Of a DNA stretch of 64,000 nt, positions 1 to 46,488 are shown in pieces. Source of the DNA: Plecoglossus altivelis (taxonomy: Eukaryota > Chordata > Actinopteri > Osmeriformes > Plecoglossidae). Each line of letters begins with the position of its first letter. Within the stretch, counting starts at the first letter, position 1. The stretch spans positions 11,840,904-11,904,903 of the forward strand of contig BROE01000009.1 of the NCBI GenBank assembly GCA_036571765.1, read 5' to 3'. Below the pieces are notes generated by a model. It was not told the DNA's origin, made no database searches, and saw only the letters and a list, made by a program, of their open reading frames with translations. Both the position numbers and the translations under genes were made by a program.

Positions 1-1714
1 CTCTGTATCATTGTTTCTTGTTGACTGTTTTTTTAAACAGTCATAAACGATTCCCTGTCTGGAAAGGGGGGGAAGAGCGACGGAAACAGAGGAAGCGGGG
101 GAAATAAAGAGATGGGGGTGGGGGTGATGAGGAGAGATGTATTGCCACTGGTCCATAAAACTGATTGGCTGTGACATTGGGAGTGATGAGAACATGGTAG
201 ACAACCTGTGATCTCCGAAGGACATGAAGACACACAAGTGTGTGTGTGTGTGTGTGTGTGTGTATGTTGATGGGTAGTGACGTGGATGCGGGACTCCATG
301 AGCCATCAGCTCATTGGCAATCTGTCTACATTCTCTACCAGACAACCAGAGAGTTATTGATGATCTATCCACCACACCCTCTCCCTGATTTAATACATGC
401 ATACATTGGCTTAGTTTCATTTTCAAACACACACATACATGTTCACGTGTGTCCATGCCCTGACTTACACACACACACACTCACACACTGACACACAATT
501 ATACTAAGGAATATAGAGTGGGATGAGTAAGCAGAGTAATAACCCTCAGGGTATGGTATTTCCCAGAATGCATCACTGTGGGTCACTCGATGCACTGCTG
601 GTGTTGGTATGGCAATTATCCAAGTGTGTGTTAATGGTGTTTGTCGTGTTGAATATGTGTCCTGTAGCAGAATACTTTATTTGGTCAATAACTTTTATGT
701 GATCACAGATAGCCTTTTTGTTCAAAAGTGTGACAAAGTACGTATGTTAGTTTCAGCGTGTATATATGTGTTAGTCTCACAAGAGATTGTGTATGGTCTT
801 TGAAAAGCACAGATTGTACTTGTCAAGTTGTTATAAAGGCTGTGAGTTCGCAATATGTCTTTTTTTAATCACACTGAATTGTTTAATCTTTTAAAAATAG
901 GCCAAGGAAACAAGGATATCATCCAACTATCTTTCTGTTCCCTTGACAAGCTCTGTTCTGATGGCTGCCTAACATTGCTATATCTGCTCCACAGCTAGAC
1001 TAATAGCCCTCCACAGACATAAACAGTTTGTTTATGTCTGTGTGCATGCTCCTGTGTGTGTGCACGTGTCAGTGCTGGTAAACTGCTGCCAGCACAAAAG
1101 GGGGCCCTGCTAAAGGGTGGAGTTGTCGAGCTGTCTGCGTGAGGAAGATGGAGAACAGCGAAACACACAGGAGAGAGGCCCCTGTTTTCCTCCAGGGCTG
1201 CAAGGGGACTGGCTGGGCAGCACAATGCCCTGCCCCAGAGAGGCCTCACCCTGCTGGGCTACAGGCTGCAGCACCTGGTCCCTCGTTCTGGGAATCTGGA
1301 AAGAGGAATCACACACACCAAGTCCCACTGCTACCAGCTGGTGGATTTGGATCTATGGAAATCCGTTTTATGGACGCTCATGAATGTTCAGTATGAACCT
1401 GGAGAGAGAGGTCTGAGTTGTGTTTTCTGGATTTGTAACTGAATCCCAGAATGCAGAAGGCTACTGGGATATACTGGTGAGCATCGGTGCTTCACTGTCT
1501 TGTGGCCCCTCGCAGTTTCTTTTGAGGGGGAGTTTTCACGCCTCTGATCCTTTGTGCTTGCGTGTGTGCGTTTGCATTTGTATTTGCGTGAGTGTGGGTG
1601 TGTGTGTGTGTGTGAGTGTGTGTGAGTGTGTGTGTCAGCCCTATCATCTTCCTACCAAGGCCCGTGAGCGACAAGAGGGGGATTTTTAGAAATGATCACA
1701 CAGAAATATGAAGT

Positions 1715-1852
1715 ATGTGTGTGTCTGCATGCATGGAACTGAAGCAGTCAGTTGATCTTAATGTGTGTGTCTGCATGCACAGAACTGAAGCTGTCAGCTG
1801 ATCTTAATGCGTGTGTCTGCATGCACTGAATCAAAGCAGTTAGTTGATCTTA
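1715..1852 (+). repeat. Three tandem 44-bp units
   Basis: Three imperfect copies, each reading tgtgtctgcatgca, then a gaactgaag-like stretch, then gttgatcttaa or gctgatcttaa. Substitutions rather than indels separate them, so this is a genuine old tandem duplication in the myo10 upstream region. Confidence 0.85.
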
Positions 1853-2428
1853 AAGGGGATTTCAGATGATATGATGACAGCTCAACCCACTCAGCTAATG
1901 TAGACATCATGATGTCATGATGAGTGTGTGTATGCATATTTGAATGTGAATGTGTATCAAAGGGAATGCTTCAGTCTGTATTGTTAGGAATTCTGCCCAG
2001 GCACAATGCCCATTACATATGCAGGACTAAATTGAAAACATTTCCATATTTCTTACTGTCGAAAAAAACCCTGAATCTGCACATTCTTTATCAGTTCAGG
2101 TTCAATTCTTGTTGTTTAAACTACTTTTTACAACTGAGACTGACTGTATCAACATGAGCTGATGATGGTTACAGTAATGGTGCCCTGAAGTGTGTAACTT
2201 GACTCTGGTGTCTCTGTAAAAGTTGTCTGGGAGCGTAAGTGTAGCTTAAGCAAACCATCCGGATCTTGTGAGCTCATGTTTTGTGATAAAAGATGAAAAC
2301 ACATGAATTATCAGCTCTATTGCAGCAATTATCCTACTTTAGCAGGTCATGATGGCTGCCCCAGTCATAGAATTTGACTTCAAACATTTCCTTATGTAAC
2401 TTAAGGAGCATAGTGGGGCGGGTGGGGT

Positions 2429-2447
2429 GGGGGGGGGGGGGGGGGGG
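2429..2447 (+). repeat. 19-G homopolymer within a G-rich stretch
   Basis: Preceded by ggggcgggtgggg from about 2414, so several G-tracts adjoin the run. It has G-quadruplex potential on the + strand. The exact length may be an assembly estimate. Confidence 0.85.
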
Positions 2448-2869
2448 TTGTGACAGAGATGGGGAGGGGCCAGCACTAAGGAGGACAGATGGGATGACAT
2501 TCTCTTTCATCTGATGTGAAACCAGAGCGATGTCAGTCTCTTCTTCACCTACTGCAGATTGTTTCTTTAACTACAGATGAGGTGTTTGGTCACCTGACCT
2601 CTTAGTTGGAAACAAACAACTGTGTTCAAGTGTGGCTGTTTATAATGCTTGCTTTTAAATTATGCATGATAACTCATGGGAACCACTTTGTCAATATCAC
2701 TCATCTCCTCCAAAGCAGGTTCTGGTCAATGCTTGTTGAGTTTTGACTTTCACAAGAATGTCTTTGTCATTGTCTGTGTGCCTCTTGTATGCCTGTTTAT
2801 TTCCTCTGCTTACTAAGTTTATCATAGGAATTTGACACTGATCTCTTCATTCAGTCTGTGTGTGTATAT

Positions 2870-2870
<1 letters not shown>

Positions 2871-2913
<43 letters not shown>
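2871..2913 (+). repeat. AG dinucleotide tract
   Basis: About 21 uninterrupted AG units, roughly 550 nt before the myo10 start codon. GA/CT tracts near promoters can keep chromatin open, but nothing here proves that role. Confidence 0.9.
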
Positions 2914-2918
<5 letters not shown>

Positions 2919-3457
2919 AGAAAACTGTAAGGAGTCGAGGCTTCTTCCCTGAGTATGGCGCCGCCCCACCGCCCATCTCTGTGTCGACAAGCTCATTCAG
3001 CCCCTGCACGGACCGCTAGTCGCACACACCCACGCACACACACGCACACACACACATACACACACCACCACACACGTCTATACACATGTCCGGCGCTGCG
3101 GTGCGGGTGAACTGAATGTGGAACTGGCACCTGCAGCAATCGAGAGAACTACCGTTTTTTCTCAACATGGGCTGCGTACCAGCTGCGTGGCGTGGAATTG
3201 AACTTGTGGTATAGCCCATCACACGGACACACTAACGGAAGGAGTGTGCGTAACCTCTCCTTTTTGCTGTGCAGTAGCCTATACGGTTAAAAAGACAGGG
3301 GCTGGTGAATGGAACACAACAACGGACGGCGTTGTCACCTCGGTCCCATTCCAAGAAACACGTACACCCGGTGATTGTAGTGATTTAGCTTACCGGTGTG
3401 CCGAGTGAGCGTCGGCCCATTCGCGGACTGCACGCGCGCTCGGTAGGAAAAAGGAGG

Positions 3458-37904
<34,447 letters not shown>

Positions 37905-40690
37905 TCGCCTGCAGCCAATCGCAGCCCTTGAATCAGCAGCAGGGGATTGTCAAAGAGAGAAAGACATGAAATGTCCAGTCCAGAGCTTTGGCTAGCTGAG
38001 TTCACGAGGAAGGCCATCTTACCGATCAGCTGATCATCTCCAAACGGAATTCAAAATGGAGTATTTTCTCGTAAATAAGTGTGAAGACACCAACTTTTTC
38101 TTTTTACCGGCCGTGGAAAGAGGGTTCAAAAGGGGGGGGGGGGCACAACTGTAGTGACTCTACAGACTCTACAGACATATTTAAAGTGGACATGGAAAAT
38201 ATGTCTACTGAAACTTACTGAAAAAAGCATGGGGAAAAAACAAGCAGTATTTTGGGAAAGTTCTTCCTTACCTTCTAACGCTAACAGTTTTAGTCCTGCA
38301 TGTAGATGTTCAAGCACACTCACTATCTTTCTCCGTTCACTCTGGACCAAACTGAACAACGACAACAAGCACAACAAGCCCACGTGACCCTTAACCCCTT
38401 CCCCTCCTGCCTGTGCCCCGCCCTCCCAGAGCACTGCCAACAGAAGTCCATTGCCTCTTGGTCTTCCCCCATGCCTCTCTATCTCCCATGCTTGCTTTAT
38501 CATCTTGTTCTCTCTCTTTCTCTCTCTCTTTCTCTCTCTCACATTCTCTCTCTCTTGCATTCTCTCCCTAATGTTCTCTTTCTCACTGAGTCTGGTTTGT
38601 CTTCGGGGGCCAAATGGGAAGTCGCTTGCCCTGTTCGTCAGACTGTGTGGTGCTCACTTTCTGTGGACCTGTGGTGACCTCATGCATCCAAACCCTACAG
38701 CACTGTGGGATGCAAACATAGCCATAGGAAGGGACTTCAAACAACTTGAACAATTTCACAGAAACCTTTTATGATAACGGGGATGGCAGGTTTCTTAAGG
38801 GACCTTTGGTCACAATCACCCTGACTCTGAGCCTCTGTTTTGGGATGGTTGTCTTCTCAAGCCTTGGTATGGAGGGAGGTCTGTAGAGAGAGGAGGGCCC
38901 AGAGTGATTATAACTATCCCAGGAGGGCGCGGGACTGGACATTCTCCTATTTCATGACCTCTTAATACACATTGCATAATTCTATATTAACATGTAACCG
39001 ACATACACATATACACTGGTCAACACGTATCATTTTGTATACTGCACCTATATTGTAGAAACTATAGTGCATTTGAGTGGTCACTGTAATTGTACAGTAA
39101 ATAGATGCCATTTAAAGACCACGTGAGTCCTTCTGTGTAAACTACAGGCAAATGAACAGGCATGAACTCCTGTGTATCTAAGATGCCATTGGAACCCTCA
39201 CAAGCTGTGCCATCCGCCTACTAGGTTTCCACAGACCTGAAATGTGTGGAACCGTCATGGCGGCCATATTGGTCAGGGTCTTTTGGAGTGTCTCTCAGTA
39301 TTCTAGTGACGTTTTAGCCTTGTTTCGCAATACATTCATATTGGTGGAAGCAGCAGCGTACAAACCTCTGTGGGCTTCTCTGTAAAGTCTATATCTACTT
39401 TGGGTTGATTTTCTTTACCCCTGCACATGCGCTGACCCAAACGATTTTACTCCAGTTTGTGTATGCATACAGCCTGTCTGTGGTCATGTGACTAATATAT
39501 GTCCCCCCCTCCTCCTCCTCCCTCCCCCCCGCCCACTGTCCCCCCCTCGACATGCTTGTTTGGAATGCTACTTGAGCGGTGTGTGTATGTGTCTATCGTT
39601 GTTGTGTGGAAGTGGGGGGGTGGAAGGGGCGTGGATTACGAAACGAGTTAAAAAAAGAAAATGATTATTGAGTGTGCACATGAGCTATAAGTATATTTAC
39701 ATAACTAACCTTTTTACAAGAGAATGATGTTGTGATGGTGAAGGGAAGATGAGGGCTGGGTGGGAAAGTAAGTGGGGTTATAGGGTATTTATTTCATATT
39801 GTATGTATTGACGAGCGACAGAAAGTATTTGTGGTTTATTGAGAAGTAAACCAGAGTGTTGCAATTTACACAGGGATTGTGGGAGTCGTTGGCATGGGAG
39901 TCTGTGTCAAAATATATCTATTGGTGAATGGCGTCACTTATCACTGGTCAAAAGATGTGCGTTTGAGATTATGTGTGAATTGTGTGGATATTATGTCATC
40001 ATCACCCCAGGAGACTGACCCTAGAGGTGGATGATTTACCTCTGATTTACCTCAAAGGGTTGGAAGTCTGGCTTGATCTGGCTCATCTGAACTGGATAGT
40101 AGTGCAGTATCAACAGAATCCCACTAAGCCACATGTCTGCTGTGTGTTATGTCTCGAATCTCCCACTTTCTCACACACAGGCCCCCCAGGATCCTGGCCA
40201 TAGAATTAGAATGACTAGAACACTGTACAGTACAGCATGTGCACCAGTGGGTGCAACATTTGGAATGCCTGGGTAATCCATAAGCCATATTTATATGTGG
40301 AAACAAGAACTGTTCTGTTTTGTCCTTCCATTCTATCTCTATAGTTTGGTATCTAACTGCTGCAACGTGGAGTTGTGGAGCTGCCCCTAGACACGGATCT
40401 CTAATCAGTTTTTCAGGTAGCACTAATGTGAAGGTGAGCATTTGATAACAGTAAACTGATCCGAGGTCTGTGTTTATAGGTAACTGTTTCAACAGGGTCC
40501 TGTTCCTGCCGCAGGCGGTCAGAAAGGGGCCTATGTGGGATTTATGTAATTATCATGATATTGTAAAACGTGCTTGTTTGGGTTGGGGGGGGGAGAGAGA
40601 GAAAGAGAGCGCAATTCGTTTGTTGTTATTTTTGTTTGTAACTGGCTTTACAAAATTATGCTTTAATAAATTATTTGAAATTGTCCTCAA
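37905..40690 (+). other. myo10: myo10 3' UTR
   Basis: About 2.8 kb follow the myo10 stop with no coding exon recognised. An AATAAA signal lies at 40665-40670, about 270 nt before the pttg1ip start codon, and is the best candidate for the end of the myo10 transcript. The stretch holds a CT-rich tract near 38510-38575 and a C-rich stretch near 39500-39550. Earlier polyadenylation sites cannot be excluded. Confidence 0.6.
40665..40670 (+). terminator. Candidate poly(A) signal of myo10
   Basis: Canonical AATAAA in an AT-rich context, followed within 30 nt by a T/GT-rich stretch (ttgtcctcaattttgtg) that could serve as the downstream element. It is the last such signal before the next gene. Confidence 0.55.
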
Positions 40691-40739
40691 TTTTGTGTTT
40701 TTAGACAATCACTGGCACATACACGCCGTTTAAGGATCC

Positions 40740-40940
40740 CGTGGTCTGATTTGCATAAGGGTGGAACAGGGAGCGTACAGTCATAGATTTGCTTACGCGA
40801 GAAGGTTTGGGAATTTCTGGCCAATCGCTCTCATCTCAGAGAGGTAGAACAGTAATACACGTAAACAAAGTGTTCCGTGTTTTGCGCCGTTTGAGACGAG
40901 ACACACTTAACAGTTAGAGTACTAATTATTCATCTCAAAC
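40740..40940 (+). promoter_or_regulatory. Probable pttg1ip promoter/5' UTR
   Basis: About 200 nt between the myo10 poly(A) region and the pttg1ip start codon. It is mildly CpG-containing (cttacgcgag, ttttgcgccgtttgagacgag), with no clear TATA box near the start codon. The short distance implies a compact promoter or overlap with the end of the myo10 transcript. Confidence 0.35.
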
Positions 40941-43900
40941 ATGAACATGCGGAGTATTGTCCCCATTGTCCTACTTTTATTCGGCTTGGCGACGGTGTTC
41001 TCGCAGACTTCCGCACCTGGCAAAGGTAGGCTAAATCTGGGATGTTGTTTGAGTAGTCTGTACACACATTAGAGTGTACAATCTAGACATCATCGATCGC
41101 AACGTTGTATGCCTCTTTAATTGTTAAACTAACTTCGTTTGCCTGAAATTGCGTTTGCTGAGCTTCTTGTTTCTCTCCCAATCCCACATGACATCACATT
41201 CAATTCTTTCATAATGAATGTCATCACTGACTCGGAGGGAAGTGTCACTGAACAAAACCACTCTAAAGTAGGTTAAGAGAGGGGCCAATTCCTCTTCTAG
41301 GTGATAAAAACCACCTGATCTTGCCTCCATTAAACGCTACATAAGTCACGGACTTCACCTGAAGATCAAAAGCAATGATGAAATCATGTTTTCTATAAAC
41401 CGAAGCAACATAAAAACAGACGTTATGAACAACATGATCATTCGTGGTAGTTAAAGTCCCTCATGCAAATGTTTAACTTAACGTGTCTAGTTAAACCAAA
41501 TCTGTGGAGGCTGAGACATTAGATCTCTGCGTAACTGAAACCTCTAAGAGGAAACAATGGCTCAGTCTCATTTGCTTCACAGCCTGTCCAAGGCTTTACC
41601 AAGTTGAACCTAAATGCTTTGTGCTGCTCAACTGTGAGCAGCACACCTGCCATGACTAACTGGTTCATATGAGAGCGCCTTAGTCTTGGCGGGCATAGAG
41701 CTGAAAAGGAGTGGGAAGGAAGTGGGTGGCGCCAGGACGGTTTAGGTCGGTATATGTTTAATTGGTAGTGTGTTGTGGCGCGTTTCCATGGATTAAACTT
41801 CTGTACCGTGGATAATCTGTTGGTCAGGTGGCCCTGACAGCAGGAGGAAATGCTAAGGGTCTCATGCTTGGAAGTCAAAGGGTCGTCGTTTAAGTTTATG
41901 GAGCGTTTGCTTGATGGAAAGAATAATAAGAGGAAACAGAGGGGCTACCGACCTGTGTCCCTGCTGTTCATCTCGCTGGGTTGTGTACGGGAGTTTGATT
42001 TGATAGAAGGACTGAAATACCATAGAGAATGGGGTATTTATCAAAGGATAGACATACACGATGTAGTCATCTCTGATGTCTTTTGATAGCCTAACTAGCT
42101 ATTATGTTGGAGATCGATTGCTTGCTCGTATTTTGCATGACAATCATGTTATCACCTTCTCCTCGCCGCCCCCCCCCGTTCTTGGCTTCACTTGTCGTTT
42201 GCTCTACTGACAGAAATGCAACATAAGGGGAGACTAAGAATGGGAAACAAGCTGCTGAGGATGTGCTAAGCAGATGTGTCGGTGAGTCCTGGGATCAGGT
42301 CTCCATTTTCTGAAAGCAGTCACAGGGACGTGCAGTACGCACTCTCGATAGGCCGGTCTGCTGTTCTTGCCCACATTAGCTCGCGGTGCCTGAACGCGCT
42401 ATATCCCCTGTGGAACATGTTGTGGCGTGGCGGCGCATGCTGTCCCACATGTGTAGAAGAATATGTGTGCGTGTAAGGGTGTGTGTGTGTGATATACGTA
42501 TGACGCTGTGTTTAGCAATGTGTGTGTGTGTGAGAATGTGTACTAGCCTGGGCGACCTGTTAGGACTACCCATGCCTGTTAGACTGGTTCAGCTAGGAAG
42601 GATCTGAATATAGAAGCTCCCCTATCTAACTCTCCCACGGGCCACTGCTCCTCCGTCAGTCCCTCCCCCTTCTCTCTCTTTTCTTGATCCAGGACAGCTC
42701 TCTCATGAGTTAACCATCAACTCTGGATGAATTATATCTGAGTCTAGAAAAGTGATTTCCTCTCAGATTCATTTTTGTCTAAATGAAGTCATCATTGTGA
42801 GTCTGTGTGTCTTGTTTGTTTACCGTGTGTCCTGGTAGTGCCTGTGGTGCATTAAAACCAAGATGTGTATAACGTATCCAGTCAAGACCATTCTGCCCCC
42901 CCACTCTCTCTGCCCCCTCAATGATGCCCGCTGGGGGCTGTGCTGGAGTAAGAAAACACACTACGCACATGCACACACTACACACACACACTAGACACAC
43001 ACACACACACACACACATGCACACATACACAAACCACTCAACAAACTCCTATGACTCTGATCCGGTCACTACTTGGAGCTGATCATTTTTCCCTGTCTTC
43101 ATTTTCCTCCCTGCAGTGAACTTCCAGACACTGATCATAACTCTGTCAGTGGTAGCAGGAGTCATCATCATTGCCTTCTTGGTCTGCCTATTCTGCTGCT
43201 GCAAGTGTGAAAACTTTGGGTAAGGCAGCTGGAAAATCGCCCTGCGGCGGATCTAAACTGTTGTGGTACCGTGGCCTTTTGCTGGCTCAAGTCCGGCAAC
43301 ACACAGCACAATGAAGATTGTAATACTGGATGAATAGTCTCCATCTAGATTTGAGTCAGACACTTACAAACACATGTTCACATTCCTTATCTCTTTGTAC
43401 TTGAACATCAAGTTCACAAACCAGTATTGCCGTTTTGTATGCAAATACTTCCTTGTTTGGGGTAAGATTTGGGGATTGTGTGTGAGGTCTTGTGATGTTG
43501 GGTGTATGTGTGAGATCGTGTGATGTTTGGTGTATGAGTGAGATCGTGTGATGTTGGGTGTATGCGTGAGGTCCTGTGATGTTGGGTGTATGTGTGAGGT
43601 CCTGTGATGTTTGGTGTATGTGTGAGATCTTGTGATGTTGGGTGTATGCGTGAGGTCTTGTGATGTTTGGTGTATGTGTGAGATCTTGTGATGTTGGGTG
43701 TATGTGTGAGGTCTTGTGATGTTGGGTGTATGTGTGAGGTCTTGTGATGTTGGGTTTATGTGTGAGGTCTTGTGATGTTGGGTGTATGTGTGAGATCTTG
43801 TGATGTGGGCTGTCGTTAGTCTATGTCAGTTGGTATTTGTGTGTCGTAGATCACTTAGTAGTTGACATTTTCACAGGCCAACTATGGTTTTATATTGTTT

Positions 43901-46223
43901 AGGTTGGTCACAAAAGGCTTTATATGACTCCAATTAACAAACCCTCCATTGTGAACCCAAACAGCAAAAATGTAGTATGACAGTTTTCCCATTATCTCTA
44001 AGCATTGTCCATTTGTGGTGTGTGTGTGTGCTTTGTGTGGTGTGTGCGTTGTGTTGTGTGTATGCTCCTTTGTTGCAGGTCAAAGAGTTTGAAGATAAGA
44101 TGGAGAACAAGCCAGCAAGACAAAGACCAAACAGAAATAAGGTTAGTGAGATACAGATTCTATACAAACCCTGTGACGGTCGCGAGCCTGGTTTGTCATT
44201 TGGATTAAGTCTGAAGGTTCCAACCATCTTACCAGACAACCTCGAGCGTTGTACATGAGGTCTCATTGGCACAGGCAAAAGCCCATGCCTACTATCCATC
44301 TGAGGAGTTGCTGAAATGTATTCCCTCAGGACATAATACTATATCAGTAATCAGAACATTGACAGGGTTCAAGTATGACATGTGTGCCGGAATGTGTTTG
44401 TTTGGGTGTCGTTGTTTACACTATGAGCAACTGTGATCAAACGCTTACCTTCATTCTTCCGTCTCTTATTAGTTCCCATCTATTAGTCCTAGTATCATGA
44501 CAAAGCATATCACACACAGCTGGGCTCCTGCGTACGAGCCCTTAGGCTAGATTTGACTTCCCCTTCAACCTTCCTAGTAGTTTGACATTTTCACATTGTC
44601 CAACTATGTGTTTTATATTGGTTTAGGTGTGGTCACCAAAAGTGCTTTATTGTACTTCAAACAAACCCTCCATTGGTTACCCAAATAGCAAAAAATGTAT
44701 TTATGTACAGTTTTTCCCCATTATCTTCTAAGCATGGTTGTACATTTGTGTTTGTGTTTTTGTTTGTGTGTTTGTGTGGTGTGTGGTGGTGTGTGTGTGT
44801 GTATGCTCCTTTGTTGCAGGTCAAAGAGGTTTGAAGATAAGATGGAGAGACAAGCCAGCAAGACAAAGACCAAACAGGAAGAAAGGTTAGTGGAGGAACA
44901 GAGTTCTATACAAGCCCTGTGACGTGCGCATGCCTGGGTTTGTCATTTTTGGATTAAGTCTGAGAGGGGTTTCCAGACCATCTTTGACCAGACTAAGCCT
45001 CTTTACATGAGGGTCTCATGGCACAGCAAACCCATGCCTAGCTATTCCTATTCTGAGGGAGTTTGGCTGAAATGTATCCCTCAGGTACATAAGTACTATA
45101 TCAGGTATCAGATACATGTACAGGTTCAAGTATGACATGTGTGCGAATGTGTGTTTGGTTTGGTGTGTCGGTGTGTACACATGTAGCAACTGTGATCAGA
45201 ACGCTACCTTCATTGCTTCCCGCTCTGTATTAGTTTCCCATCATAGTCCATAGTCATGACAAAAGCATATCCACACACAGGGCTGGGCCCTGGCTGTGAC
45301 GGAGCCCTAGGCTAGATTTTAGACTGTCCCCTTCACCTTCCTCTCCTCAATCCCCCAGCTCCAAACAGGAAAACACCCATTTCTAACCATTTTTTTCTCA
45401 TTTGCTAGATTAGAAAATAAATTTCAGGAGAAATAGGAAAAGTACCAGACATGATAAATAACACATTCTTTCTACCTAATAATTTGGGATGTTTTTCTGA
45501 ACCAAAAAATAAAAGCAACTACTGCTACAGTTGCTGCCATGAGAGGGCGCCCTTCCAAAAAAAACTTTCTCTTGCTGCGACCACTTGGCATTTTGTGTCC
45601 TTGGCAACCACTTATGTTGCCTATGCCACGGGGCACCCCTGACACGCACACACGTCACAAAACAATTCACCAGCCCAAACAGGTTTGTAACCTGCACGGG
45701 ACTATTCAACCAGCCGGAAGGTTTTAGAATCCTTTAGTAAGCGTGTGTTCTTAAATGTCCAGACAACAAAGTATTTATTGTGTGTGTGTGTCTGTGTCAT
45801 GTTTTTTTTCTTGTTACCAAATTCATGTGTTTCTTTGTAGGAGAGCAGAGATGAAACAGAGACATGAGGAAATCAGAACTAAATATGGTAACACACCCTC
45901 ATACCGCACACTTGCACACATACCCTTACATGTGCACTTACACACATACCTTCACATGCGCACTTACACACACACCCTCATACCGCGCACTTGTACACAC
46001 GCACTTACACACTCACCCTAACAAGCGCACTTACACACATACCCTCACACACGCACTTACACACACACCCTCACACGCGCACTTACACACACCCTCACAC
46101 GTGCACTTACACACATACCCTCACACTTACACAAACACCCTTACCTGCACACATTCTAACCTCCCTCCATGACTTCTTTGCCTTTTCTCTTCCCCTCTCT
46201 GTTTACTGTCTTCCTGTGCATCA

Positions 46224-46307
<84 letters not shown>

Positions 46308-46395
46308 CTCACTCTGTCTCTCTGTCTCTTTATCTCTCTGTCTCTTTATCTCTCTGTCTCTTTATCTCTCTGTCTCTTTTCTCTCTCTGTCTCTT

Positions 46396-46446
<51 letters not shown>

Positions 46447-46488
46447 ACAGGCCTTAGTGGAGCAAATAAATATTCTCGATTCTCATGA
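40941..46488 (+). CDS. pttg1ip: PTTG1IP-like (pituitary tumor-transforming 1 interacting protein) membrane protein, 5 exons
   Basis: Exons 40941-41025, 43117-43219, 44820-44885, 45841-45887 and 46451-46488 give 112 residues in one frame. The N-terminus is a signal peptide (IVPIVLLLFGLATVFSQT); a second ATG lies two codons downstream. Exon 2 encodes VNFQTLIITLSVVAGVIIIA, matching the juxtamembrane and transmembrane start of PTTG1IP, followed by a cysteine cluster CLFCCCKC. A basic, charged cytosolic tail follows, with the hallmark RRAEMKQRHEEIRTKYG and a C-terminal YSRF (YxxPhi-type, like YARF in the human protein). Human PTTG1IP has about 180 residues. The Cys-rich extracellular PSI domain expected between signal peptide and membrane segment is missing, and exon 1 joins exon 2 in phase without it. 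Family members bind securin (PTTG1) and shuttle between membranes and nucleus. Exon 3 has an imperfect upstream copy. The next gene is sumo3, as in human. Confidence 0.82.
43470..43810 (+). repeat. Minisatellite, about 28-bp unit, in pttg1ip intron 2
   Basis: About twelve head-to-tail copies of a unit resembling tgtgaggtcttgtgatgttg plus ggtgtatg, with variants (gagatcgtg, gtcctgtg). It lies just before the duplicated exon 3 segment. No spacers of unrelated sequence are present. Confidence 0.9.
43856..44572 (+). repeat. Error-ridden duplicate of pttg1ip exon 3 and its introns
   Basis: This stretch aligns throughout with 44573 to about 45335, differing mainly by single-base indels. The exon-like part (44079-44141) lacks bases, so its frame is broken, whereas 44820-44885 reads correctly. 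No N run separates the copies. A real tandem duplication is possible, but the indel-dominated difference looks like uncorrected long-read filling. Confidence 0.75.
45890..46150 (+). repeat. Minisatellite of cttacacacataccctcacac-type units
   Basis: About ten imperfect copies of a 20-29 bp unit combining acttacacacatac and cctcacacgcgc, directly after the donor of pttg1ip exon 4. Confidence 0.88.
46222..46445 (+). repeat. CT/TATC/CT compound microsatellite before pttg1ip exon 5
   Basis: A pure CT block (about 46222-46290), a tatc block (46290-46310), degenerate ctctgtctctttat units and another CT block run up to the exon 5 acceptor, so they form an unusually long polypyrimidine tract. Confidence 0.9.

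Larger units (their letters stand above)
1..3457. other. 5' flank of myo10: repeats, then possible promoter/5' UTR
   Basis: No coding exon was recognised here; the short open frames are repeat-derived. It holds a GT tract (239-262), CA-rich stretches near 466-495, a GT-rich stretch near 1570-1640, three 44-bp tandem units (about 1715-1852), a 19-G run (2429-2447) and an AG tract (2871-2913). From about 2940 to 3457 the sequence becomes richer in CpG and lies directly upstream of myo10 exon 1, so it is the likely promoter and 5' UTR. No transcription start can be fixed from sequence alone. Confidence 0.5.

Noticed and set aside
41583..41659. Cys-containing stretch after a cttcacag acceptor in pttg1ip intron 1, considered as the missing PSI exon
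   Set aside because: The frame compatible with exon 1 hits a stop before any donor, and the cysteine spacing does not match a PSI domain.
43470..43810. Regular 28-bp repeat considered as a CRISPR-like array
   Set aside because: Units are head-to-tail with no unique spacers, in an intron of a vertebrate gene; this is a minisatellite.
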